Origin: Fen-1308 sp035319125
GTDB lineage: Bacteria > Nitrospirota > Thermodesulfovibrionia > Thermodesulfovibrionales > Dissulfurispiraceae
DNA: 64,000 nt
Direction of reading: 5' to 3'
Assembly: GCA_035319125.1 (NCBI GenBank)
Contig: DATHDG010000044.1
Coordinates: 5,397-69,396, forward strand
The notes beneath the pieces were generated by a model that saw nothing but the letters and a program-made list of their open reading frames with translations, did no database searches and was not told the DNA's origin. Of this stretch, positions 17,801 to 25,697 are shown piece by piece; position 1 is the first letter of the stretch; every line of letters begins with the position of its first letter. The position numbers and the translations under genes are program-made.

Positions 17801-20800
17801 TGGTGGAGGTCGGTCCCGGTCATGTCTTATCAGGATTGGTCGATTCTATAGAGGGCACTCATGGTATAAGATGTTTTCCACTTGAAGCAAAGCCAGGGGA
17901 CGATCGTTCATTAAATATGTTCCTCGCCTGTTATTTCACGCATGGAGGGAATATTAATTGGCAGGCACTTTTTGAGAACAGAATGATACGGCCCTTCATA
18001 CCTGCTTCCAGCCGCGTATTCATAGACAACCCCTGTGAACGTTCTCTCGATCTGTTAGATGAGCAAAATGTGAATGACCTTTCCGGCGTTAATGATCGAA
18101 CTATTCATGACAGCGGAACTATTTTGGATGATGCCGCCGGATTATTCTCACGGCAGCAGATCGATTATATTCGCAGGCTCATTCAGGAAGAATCTAAATC
18201 CGGCTATGGATTGAAAGCCGTCAAATATGTTGAGCCTGCTATTGAGGCGCTGCCATCAGTTACAAATCAGTCTTACGAACTTATCGGCAAATCATCAAAG
18301 CCCGATACTTACAAACAAGATCCGGATGCAATACTCAATCTCGCATCAGAAATAACTGGGTTCCCGGCAAATACGATATCTCTGGATCATAGACTTCTGG
18401 ATAACTTAAATCTGGATTCGATTAAAGCCGGTATATTTGTCGCAAAAGCCGCAAAGCTTTATGGAGCTGAGAGGCTCTCAGATCCCACCGCACTGGCAAA
18501 TAGCACATTGAGAAATATTTACGAAATAATAATTACGCAAAACGCGTCAGCTCAAAACATGGCGGTGCAGACTGAACATGCTACTGTTATGCAGACAATG
18601 GATCATCCGGAATCTGATGCTCGTAACAATTGGGTTAGGAACTTCAAAATTACCTATGAGAGGCAAAATCTCAGCTCACCATATACATTTGAGGAAATCC
18701 TTACGACAGCTGGAATTGAAAATAGGAAAATTATGATCGTCGGTGATACGGATGACGATATGTGCATGAAGCTGAAAAGCCTTCTGCTGCAAGTAAACAT
18801 TGTCGCCAATGCAATTGATTACTCGGATATTAACCGCAAGCTGCGCGATTATGAAGAAACTGACTATTTTTTATTTGTATTGCCTCGGGATAGAAACAGT
18901 AGTTTGCTTACTGGCAAAGAAGCACACGATATGGCTGCGAGAATGCATTGTATAGGCACTGTAATAACAGCACTCAAAGTGCGTCCAGCCAAGCCGACAT
19001 ACGTTATAGCCCAATTTGGGAATGGTGACTTCTTTGCATATGATCCGAAAGTTTCTTTAGAAGCGAAAGGTTCTACAGCATTTCTGTGCAGCTTACACCT
19101 TGAAAATCCGTCTGAAAAAATACGCGTTCTGGAGTTCAGCAATTACTCTGATGCAGGAAGCATACTGCAAAAGATCACTGAAGAACTTCATGCTGATGAT
19201 GTATTCAGCATGACATCATATGACAGCGAATTCAATAGGACCGTCCCGAAGATGGAACTCATAAGGTCAGACTCCTTTAAAGACCGTAATATAGAATGGA
19301 GCAGAGATGATGTTGTACTTGTAACCGGGGGAGCTAAGGGCATCACTGCAGAATGCGCTCTTGCATTTGCGCAGGCAACCGGCGTTAAGCTGGCTCTTGC
19401 AGGCAGTACAGTCATGATAGATGAGAATGCCGAGATACAAAACATTTTGCGTCGTCATAGAGAAAATGGAACGACATATCGTTATTATGCTTGCGATATT
19501 TCAGACAGAACCGGCGTAAAAGATCTGATCAGGCGTATCGAGAAGGACCTGGGTAGGATCACAGGTGTTATTCATGGAGCCGCGATTAATAAACCACGCC
19601 GGGTCGAACAGATTTCGCTCGCCGATGCGTTGGACGAAATAGCTCCTAAGCTTATGGGCGCGATAAATATCTGCGAATGCCTTAATAACAATCCGCCAAA
19701 GTTATTTATAGGCTTCGGATCTATCATAGGCGTTACTGGCATGGCCGGCAATGCTTGGTACGGATTTGCCAACGAAGTGCTAAACCTTGTGCTGCAGCAG
19801 TTTGCATCAAGCTCCACCGTCACTGATGTCATCACATGTGCTTTCAGCATTTGGAACGAAGTGGGCATGGGCGCACGAATGGGCAGCATGTCATTCCTGT
19901 CAGGAATGGGGATACAGCCAATACCAAGAGAAAAAGGCATCGATAGCTTCATGAAACTGGCAGTCTCTAAAACTGAAGAAATACAGATTGTCGTCTCCAG
20001 CAGAATGGGAACTCTTAATACTATTGAAAAGCCTGTATTTTCAAAACCGCACTGTTCGCGCTTTCTTGAACAAGTGCTTTTTTATGAAAAAGGCGTCGAA
20101 ATTGAATCCAAAGTTCTGTTGACTCTTGATAAAGATCCATACTTGCTGGACCATTGCTTCAAGGGAACTTATTTATTCCCCACTGTTTTTGGAATTGAAG
20201 CTATGGCTCAAGCAGTAGCTGCAGTGACCGGAAGAACCAGCCTTAACAATTTCTATATGGAGAATATTCTGCTGAGTTATCCCATAACGGTTGAGCCCGG
20301 CAATGCGACTGAAATCCGCATACGAGCTCTTGTTGAAGATGCGTCTACAGGTAACAACGTAATAAGGATCAAAGCCGGTATTACAGTTGATCAGACCGAT
20401 TTTTCGAAAAATCATTTTGAAGCTATATTCGTACTTGATGGAAACCATGAACTAGAGCAAATTAGTTACAAAGTGCCGGAAACTAAACTCGACATTGTGC
20501 CTGCTGAAGATTTGTATGGTCATATGCTTTTTCAGGGCAAGCTGTTTCAAAGAATCAAATCCATTTATTCAATGAGTGAAGATAGATGCGCTTTTCAGTC
20601 GGAGATGAAAAGTGGCAATGCTGCATCGAACTCAGATGAATATCTCACTATAGACCCATACTATAAAGACACGTTGTTGCAATCGGCGCAAATAATTCTG
20701 CCCGATGTAGTGGCGCTTCCGGTTGAAATAGAACGATGGGAAGGTGATCACAAAGAACATATAAACGGATTCTATAATATTTTTGTCGATTCGCTCCTCC

Positions 20801-22653
20801 GAGAAAATGGATTTATTACAGCTGATGTCACTGCAATAAGCACAAAAGGATTAGTCACTGAAAAACTTATAGGATATAAAGCGAAGATATTAGAGAGATT
20901 AGAAAATACTCCTGCGATAGACGACCTCGTGAACCCTGATACATGGGATACCCGTAAAATGAATGAAGCCATACAGTCATACTGCCTCAAGATGAATAAG
21001 GCGTTTCCCATTCTTTTAGTCAAGCATAAAAATGGGCTGCATAGCATGACCAGAGATCAACGCCATCCATTTGTCAAGGATTTGTTCCTGATAGCTTACG
21101 ATAGATTGAGAATCAATAACAGGGATTTGCCGGAGCACATAGGCATACAATGGACTGAAGAAGGCAAACCATTTATTACAGGTGATGGCGGAATAGGCTT
21201 GTCATGCAGCCATGATGACAGACTTTGCGCATGCTGTGTTGGACGTGGTTCCCAAGGTTGCGACATTGAGCCAATTGCACAACGCAGTCCAGAGGCGTGG
21301 AGAGACTTGCTCGGAACTATAAGGGGAAAACTCTTTGACACCATATGTAATATTGACAAGTCGCAAGATATGGCAGGAAGCCGTATCTGGTGCGCTCTCG
21401 AAGCTCTCCGCAAAGCAACTAATATGAAAGAGCATGATCTGAAATATGAAGGTCAGGTCGACGATTGTATCATTTTCGGCGGCAGCGGAATTTCCATTCT
21501 GACATTTCCGATTAAGTTACTCAGAGGCCATATGCGCATGGTGGCTGTAACCACTTCAGAGAATGCTACCTATCATGGCAAATCTAATCAAAACTATAAC
21601 TTTAGTACAATTGCAGATTCCAAAAGCGGTTTCATTGACGGAGGACCCCAAGGTCAGCAAATGTTCACATCAAGGTTTCAGCTTGGGCTGAGAGACAATG
21701 CTGCAGTCGGAGGAGGAGTCTATTTTGCAAATTATTTTCACTGGATAGGCAAAATGAGAGAACAGGCATTGAAGCCAATTGGCAAATATATATCTGATGA
21801 ATTTTCAAATGGGCACTTCATGGTCACAAATTACAGCAGAACAGACATATCAGGATTTGCCGCAAACCATGATATAATCGATGCTCGCATATGGATCGAA
21901 AAAATGTTCGGATATGCTGACTCTTCATTTATTTTGCGCCTGCAATGGCGTAAGATCACGCACGATGGCATTATAGAGCCAATAGCAACCAGTAATCATC
22001 AGGTCTCTTGGATCAAAGTTATAGGTCACGGTATAGTAGAACCTGTTCCATGTCCTAAATATTTTAAGGATTTTCTGCTGAACAATAACATGCTGCCTAT
22101 TGAATACAATAGTGTAGCGGGAGATCAAGCTTACGATGATGTGAGTGTGCCGTCTGATGCACGGCTGGGAAAAGTCCTTTATCGCAATGATAACCCTGAA
22201 CCTTCCGGTGATGTATCTAGAGGACTTTTCATTGATACGACCTTGGAACATTCCAATCTGGCGCAGAATGTTTATTTTTCTAATTACTTTACTTGGCAGG
22301 GACAGCTAAGGGACAAATATCTCTTTACTCTTTCTCCTGAACTTTATAGAACAATGAATAGAGATGGCCGGTTTACATGTATCAATGCAGAAGTGAAACA
22401 CCTGCGCGAAGCTATGCCTTTTGACCGTATTTATGTTTCATTAAAATTGAAAAGACTGTATGAGAATGGCCTGGACCTGTATTTTGAGTATTTCAAAGTA
22501 ATCAATGAAAATGAAAAGATTAAATTGGCTTACGGCAATCACACGTTAGCTTGGACGCGTCTTGATGCTTCAGACCATTATGTTTTCCTAAACATCCCGG
22601 CTGCATACTTGAAACTAATATTAGACACTGAAAAAAATCTATTGCCATTATAG
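14866..22653 (+). CDS. PilZ-fused iterative type I PKS (enediyne/polyene type) with two thioesterase domains
   Basis: A single 2595-residue megasynthase. Domains in order: PilZ (1-110; R4-x3-R8 and D30-V-S32-E-N-G35), KS (117-575; C325, H458, H499 all present), AT (698-1010; GHSLGE with S804, then NAFHS with H908), ACP (1145-1225; LNLDSIKAG, S1185 for phosphopantetheine), KR (TGGAKGIT at 1487-1494; S1619, Y1632, N1636), double-hotdog DH (H1763; D1935-x3-Q1939), Sfp-like PPTase (QGCDIEP with D2133; E2179 to K2183), and two hotdog thioesterases (GVYFANYFHWIG at 2285-2295, NVYFSNYFTWQGQLRD at 2468-2483). KS-AT-ACP-KR-DH-PPTase is the exact order of enediyne PKSs, and the hotdogs resemble their separate thioesterase. 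No ER domain is seen, so a conjugated polyene is the likely product (inference). The PilZ fusion suggests control by c-di-GMP. Enediyne tailoring genes are absent nearby. Confidence 0.93.
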   Translation: MDKRYSKRIPVSIEVHITWGDITYRAFITDVSENGLYVIAPSGEKEFASRDKSSVKVKFHPPFGRMMELLCKEVWSDNTAAGHSTQTIGFEIQNPPDEYKEFYKTSFFQIKKEMSHDAIAVIGMACYYPDAPDLRSFWENILSRRRAFRRIPDRRLPLSEYYDADPLAPDKTYANRAAVIDGFEFDWIKRGIPKTVVESSDIAHWLALEVAIRAMEDAGYSRGNTPSDRSGVILGNTLTGEHSRSQNMRLRWPYVKKTLIASAKKRQLAADVIEDIVSTMEVYYKSAFAPVTEDTLAGNLSNTIAGRICNYLDLHGGGYTVDGACSSSLIALATAANALSTGTLDLAVVGGVDISLDTFELVGFAKTNALTKKDMNVYDRNASGFIPGEGAGFVILKRLQNARAHGNYIYSILRGWGMSSDGKGGMTAPKAQTQALAIRRAYGKAGYGLDDIDFIEGHGTGTVAGDRAELEGIADAIGYENTEDLRSCGITSLKSLIGHTKAASGIGGFIKAVMAVNRRVIPPTAGFHEPNAVFEEKARRIYAVTQGEIRRPDGIIRAGVSGMGFGGINVHVTIESDGKPAEHLKPSIGERELFASYQGTELFIMSSDSHAGILDRIRDVKNMATGISTGEMADLSKYLTQDVSSDKAFRVACVSETPERLAECLDSLDHMLMSQNIPPDKAVSSPMQDIWIGNHVTRNRLGFLFPGQGSQQLNMGWRLVERYKWARDLAAKADLWLSEDGYDTISNFIYRPLDRARDNKQISEWMSLLSESKIAQPAICLNSLLWIRYLEHLGVKPYVAGGHSLGELTAFNAAGSFDDRTLLRLAAFRGNVTSAENSKAGAMAVFACGREKMEGLLNDIEGYAVLANINSTMQTVISGERSAIEKAVQAASLMDIKTKYLPVSNAFHSRFMVGAADKIKQNAPVSGALDNIDIKLLSSIDGKEIHRGTDLRTHFAKQVTSQVDFVSLVSNIKNQCDLMVEVGPGHVLSGLVDSIEGTHGIRCFPLEAKPGDDRSLNMFLACYFTHGGNINWQALFENRMIRPFIPASSRVFIDNPCERSLDLLDEQNVNDLSGVNDRTIHDSGTILDDAAGLFSRQQIDYIRRLIQEESKSGYGLKAVKYVEPAIEALPSVTNQSYELIGKSSKPDTYKQDPDAILNLASEITGFPANTISLDHRLLDNLNLDSIKAGIFVAKAAKLYGAERLSDPTALANSTLRNIYEIIITQNASAQNMAVQTEHATVMQTMDHPESDARNNWVRNFKITYERQNLSSPYTFEEILTTAGIENRKIMIVGDTDDDMCMKLKSLLLQVNIVANAIDYSDINRKLRDYEETDYFLFVLPRDRNSSLLTGKEAHDMAARMHCIGTVITALKVRPAKPTYVIAQFGNGDFFAYDPKVSLEAKGSTAFLCSLHLENPSEKIRVLEFSNYSDAGSILQKITEELHADDVFSMTSYDSEFNRTVPKMELIRSDSFKDRNIEWSRDDVVLVTGGAKGITAECALAFAQATGVKLALAGSTVMIDENAEIQNILRRHRENGTTYRYYACDISDRTGVKDLIRRIEKDLGRITGVIHGAAINKPRRVEQISLADALDEIAPKLMGAINICECLNNNPPKLFIGFGSIIGVTGMAGNAWYGFANEVLNLVLQQFASSSTVTDVITCAFSIWNEVGMGARMGSMSFLSGMGIQPIPREKGIDSFMKLAVSKTEEIQIVVSSRMGTLNTIEKPVFSKPHCSRFLEQVLFYEKGVEIESKVLLTLDKDPYLLDHCFKGTYLFPTVFGIEAMAQAVAAVTGRTSLNNFYMENILLSYPITVEPGNATEIRIRALVEDASTGNNVIRIKAGITVDQTDFSKNHFEAIFVLDGNHELEQISYKVPETKLDIVPAEDLYGHMLFQGKLFQRIKSIYSMSEDRCAFQSEMKSGNAASNSDEYLTIDPYYKDTLLQSAQIILPDVVALPVEIERWEGDHKEHINGFYNIFVDSLLRENGFITADVTAISTKGLVTEKLIGYKAKILERLENTPAIDDLVNPDTWDTRKMNEAIQSYCLKMNKAFPILLVKHKNGLHSMTRDQRHPFVKDLFLIAYDRLRINNRDLPEHIGIQWTEEGKPFITGDGGIGLSCSHDDRLCACCVGRGSQGCDIEPIAQRSPEAWRDLLGTIRGKLFDTICNIDKSQDMAGSRIWCALEALRKATNMKEHDLKYEGQVDDCIIFGGSGISILTFPIKLLRGHMRMVAVTTSENATYHGKSNQNYNFSTIADSKSGFIDGGPQGQQMFTSRFQLGLRDNAAVGGGVYFANYFHWIGKMREQALKPIGKYISDEFSNGHFMVTNYSRTDISGFAANHDIIDARIWIEKMFGYADSSFILRLQWRKITHDGIIEPIATSNHQVSWIKVIGHGIVEPVPCPKYFKDFLLNNNMLPIEYNSVAGDQAYDDVSVPSDARLGKVLYRNDNPEPSGDVSRGLFIDTTLEHSNLAQNVYFSNYFTWQGQLRDKYLFTLSPELYRTMNRDGRFTCINAEVKHLREAMPFDRIYVSLKLKRLYENGLDLYFEYFKVINENEKIKLAYGNHTLAWTRLDASDHYVFLNIPAAYLKLILDTEKNLLPL

Positions 22654-22690
22654 ATTGCAACAGCATCTCTTATATGCCCCATGCAAATCG

Positions 22691-23317
22691 TCATCTAAAC
22701 ACACCTGCAAATGGATTATCCTTCTTTTCCCTTCCTATTGTGGATGAAGGTCCGTGCCCGCAAAGAATCTTAGTATCTCCCGGCAGGGACAGCAATCTGC
22801 GAAGCGACTTGCCCATCATTTTCTCATCTCCGCCCGGCAGATCCGTCCTGCCGATCGAACCTGCGAACAGTGTGTCGCCTGTTACAGCAATTCCCTCACC
22901 ATAGAGTGTGATTCCGCCAGGACTATGGCCGGGTGTCCGCAAGACCGCAAATTTTAAATTACCAATGCTTACACTGTCTTCCTCATCCACAAAGACGTCT
23001 GGTTCGGGCTGCTGATCAAACTCTAATCCGAAATAATGCGCCATTTCAGCAGCTGAGTTATATACATGCAGTTCGCTTTCATTTATCACTATCTTTGCGT
23101 CCGTATCCTTCCTAATATCCCCGACAGCGCCAACATGGTCAAAGTGTCCATGCGTGCAGATTATATATTCGACCTTCAAATTCAGCTTTCTGACGGCATC
23201 CATGATCATGTCAGGTTCATCGCCGGGATCAATTACCATGGCTCTGCCTGTTTGATCATCTCCAACAATATGACAGTTCACTTGCAAAGGTCCGACAACA
23301 ACTGTCCTTATTATCAT
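22691..23317 (-). CDS. MBL-fold metallo-hydrolase (glyoxalase II-like)
   Basis: A 208-residue metallo-beta-lactamase-fold hydrolase with the zinc motif THGHFDH (H56, H58, D60, H61), the later ligands in RTPGHSPGG and GDTLFAGSIGRTD, and a C-terminal GHGPSSTIGREKKDNPF. This is the short glyoxalase II-like subgroup without the C-terminal glutathione-binding domain, found in many anaerobes. It is convergent with the PKS gene, 37 bp apart, so a link to the PKS is not implied. Confidence 0.88.
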   Translation of the reverse strand: MIIRTVVVGPLQVNCHIVGDDQTGRAMVIDPGDEPDMIMDAVRKLNLKVEYIICTHGHFDHVGAVGDIRKDTDAKIVINESELHVYNSAAEMAHYFGLEFDQQPEPDVFVDEEDSVSIGNLKFAVLRTPGHSPGGITLYGEGIAVTGDTLFAGSIGRTDLPGGDEKMMGKSLRRLLSLPGDTKILCGHGPSSTIGREKKDNPFAGVFR

Positions 23318-23354
23318 AAATCACCTCCAAATGCAAATAATAAACTTAGTAAAG

Positions 23355-24947
23355 CTATATTCTCTTGCTGATCTTTTCCCTGATCTTTCTTATCAGATAT
23401 CCCATCTCTTCACTCCTGAATAAAGAAGCAACAACAAAATATATCCCCAGACAACCAATAATTACAACTGTGAGCATGATCGCCTTTTTTCCAGAATTAC
23501 CACTCATTGTCCATAATTCACCTCTCGTGGCAAACCATCCGCAAATTCCCATCGCACCTGCCGAAATGCACGTTTTAAAAAAAGAGGAGATAATTCGTTT
23601 GGTACCTACGCCGCCAAGTTTCATTCTCAGGAAATAGAAGAGCAATATGAAATTGAACATGGCCGCGATCGAGTTAGCAAAGGCAAGCCCGTTATATTGG
23701 AGCGGGCCCATAAGCCCTACACTGCAGAGGATGTTGAGCAGCACGCCGCATACCATAATTTTAAAAGGGGTTCTTGTATCCTGCATCGAATAAAAAGTAG
23801 CATTCAGCGTTCTCACTCCCACTATTGCCCAAATGCCGACAGAATAAAATACCAAGGCATCCGCTGTACCAGTGGTCGCAGCGCGGCCGAATTCACCATG
23901 CTGAAAAAGTGTGCTGACTATCGGCACCCTCAACGCAATAAGTCCGATCATAGCCGGTACGGTTATGAAAAAAAGCAACCTCAATGCAAAAGAAAAATCT
24001 TCTTTCAGCGCGCCGAACTGCTTTCTGGCTGCATGTTCTGATAACGTCGGCAAAACAGCCATTCCCATCGCCACGCCGAAAATGCCGATGGGGAACTGAA
24101 TAAGTCTCATGCTGTAGTAGAGGTAACTTATACTGCCTTCAGCAAGATAAGATGCCAAGATTGTGCTGATAAAAATATTGATCTGACTGACTGCAAGCAC
24201 CGCCGTCATCGGCAGGATTAAAGATCCTATGCGTTTAAGTCCGGGGTGCAAACCCTCGTATTTTGGCAATAGCGCATTATTGGATCGTGAAAATGAAAAG
24301 CCGTTTTTAAAGAATGATGGCAGCTGGAAAAGTAATTGCACCAGTCCACCCGCAGTTACGCCGATAGCCGCTGCAATTACTGGATTGGCAAATTGCACTG
24401 CAAGACCGACTATGCAAGCAATAGTCACAACATTAAGTACGGCTGGAGCCAGCGCAGGCACAAAGAAAACGCCTCTGGTATTTAAAGCGCCCATCACTAC
24501 GGACGCAAGGCTGATGAAAAACAGAAAAGGGAACATAATGCGAGTAAGAAGGACAGCCGAAGCAAACTTTTCTGAACCGGCATCCCATCCGATAGCTATT
24601 AACTTTACTATGTATGGCGCAAGTGCAATACCGGCAATACAGATTACACCGACCACAATAAATAAGAAAACGAATGTCGTACGAACAAGTCTATTGGCCT
24701 CCTCATCGCCCTGTTTGGTCTGGTACTCTGTTAACACAGGAACAAACGCAGAAGACATCGAACCTTCGGCGAAAAGCTCTCTCAGTAAGTTCGGGATACG
24801 AAAAGCCACAAAAAAGACATCCGACGTGCCTGTCGCTCCAAAAAATCGCGCCAAAATCATGTCCCTGATAAATCCAAGCACACGGCTGATAAAAGTGGCA
24901 GCCGACATTACACCTGCTGCGCGTGCTATCTTCCCTCTTGAACTCAC
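23355..24947 (-). CDS. murJ: Lipid II flippase MurJ
   Basis: A 530-residue MVF/MurJ family membrane protein with about 14 hydrophobic helices. The N-terminus ARAAGVMSAATFISRVLGFI and the following FRIPNLLRELFAEGSMSSAF are hallmark MurJ segments. It flips lipid II across the inner membrane for peptidoglycan synthesis. The start is a GTG at 24945-24947 whose last bases overlap the stop of the preceding DedA gene (GTGA), showing translational coupling. Confidence 0.93.
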   Translation of the reverse strand: MSSRGKIARAAGVMSAATFISRVLGFIRDMILARFFGATGTSDVFFVAFRIPNLLRELFAEGSMSSAFVPVLTEYQTKQGDEEANRLVRTTFVFLFIVVGVICIAGIALAPYIVKLIAIGWDAGSEKFASAVLLTRIMFPFLFFISLASVVMGALNTRGVFFVPALAPAVLNVVTIACIVGLAVQFANPVIAAAIGVTAGGLVQLLFQLPSFFKNGFSFSRSNNALLPKYEGLHPGLKRIGSLILPMTAVLAVSQINIFISTILASYLAEGSISYLYYSMRLIQFPIGIFGVAMGMAVLPTLSEHAARKQFGALKEDFSFALRLLFFITVPAMIGLIALRVPIVSTLFQHGEFGRAATTGTADALVFYSVGIWAIVGVRTLNATFYSMQDTRTPFKIMVCGVLLNILCSVGLMGPLQYNGLAFANSIAAMFNFILLFYFLRMKLGGVGTKRIISSFFKTCISAGAMGICGWFATRGELWTMSGNSGKKAIMLTVVIIGCLGIYFVVASLFRSEEMGYLIRKIREKISKRI

Positions 24948-25597
24948 GCCTTGTTGCCCTTTCGGTGGCGGAGAAATTCAACGATGCTCGGCATAACCGA
25001 TATTATGATAATAGCGAAAATTACCAGGGTAAGATGATTTTTTACGACCGGGATGTTTCCGAAGAAATACCCACCTAACAGAAAGGCCGTTATCCATGCG
25101 ATGCAGCCAATGAGGTTGTACGCCATAAAGCGCCGGTAATCCATCCTTCCAACCCCGGCGACGAAAGGCGCAAAAGTCCTGATTATAGGCAAAAAGCGTG
25201 CAATTACCATCGTCTTGCCGCCATGCTTCTCATAAAATGCATGCGTTCGTTCCAGATACTCTTTTTTTAGAAAACGCATATCGGTTTCAAAAACCTTCGG
25301 CCCCACGATACGACCGATATGATAGTTGACCACATTGCCTACAGTTGCAGCGATACAAAGCAACGCATATATAGCCACAAAGTCGATGTCTCCACGCGCA
25401 GCAAAAGCACCTATCACAAACAACAGTGAATCTCCAGGAAGAATAGGCGTCACGACCAATCCTGTTTCGCAAAAAATGACCAGAAATAGGATTAAATATG
25501 TATATCCTCCGAATTGCTGAAGTATGGTACTTAGATGCTTATCAATATGCATAAAGAGGTCGATAATTGAGGCGAGCAGTTCCATTAAGTTCTCCAA
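24944..25597 (-). CDS. DedA family inner-membrane protein
   Basis: A 217-residue DedA/SNARE-associated protein. Typical features are LVIFCETGLVVTPILPGDSL, NYHIGRIVGPKVF, the re-entrant FLPIIRTFAPFVAGVGRM and a hydrophobic C-terminal helix. E in FCETG and R in FLPIIRTF match residues conserved in the family. DedA proteins contribute to membrane-potential maintenance and lipid-carrier recycling, which suits its coupling to murJ. Confidence 0.9.
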   Translation of the reverse strand: MENLMELLASIIDLFMHIDKHLSTILQQFGGYTYLILFLVIFCETGLVVTPILPGDSLLFVIGAFAARGDIDFVAIYALLCIAATVGNVVNYHIGRIVGPKVFETDMRFLKKEYLERTHAFYEKHGGKTMVIARFLPIIRTFAPFVAGVGRMDYRRFMAYNLIGCIAWITAFLLGGYFFGNIPVVKNHLTLVIFAIIIISVMPSIVEFLRHRKGNKA

Positions 25598-25697
25598 ATG
25601 TATAGAATCTGTAATTATAGCGGAAATGAAACGACAATGTCGTTCTCTATGTGATAAGATGAGGCTTAAGGAGCGGCATTGTTCCGTCGAAAATCAA

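Noticed and set aside
22691..23317. MBL hydrolase as a dedicated PKS partner
   Set aside because: It is convergent with the PKS and resembles the general glyoxalase II-like group; there is no sign of co-transcription.
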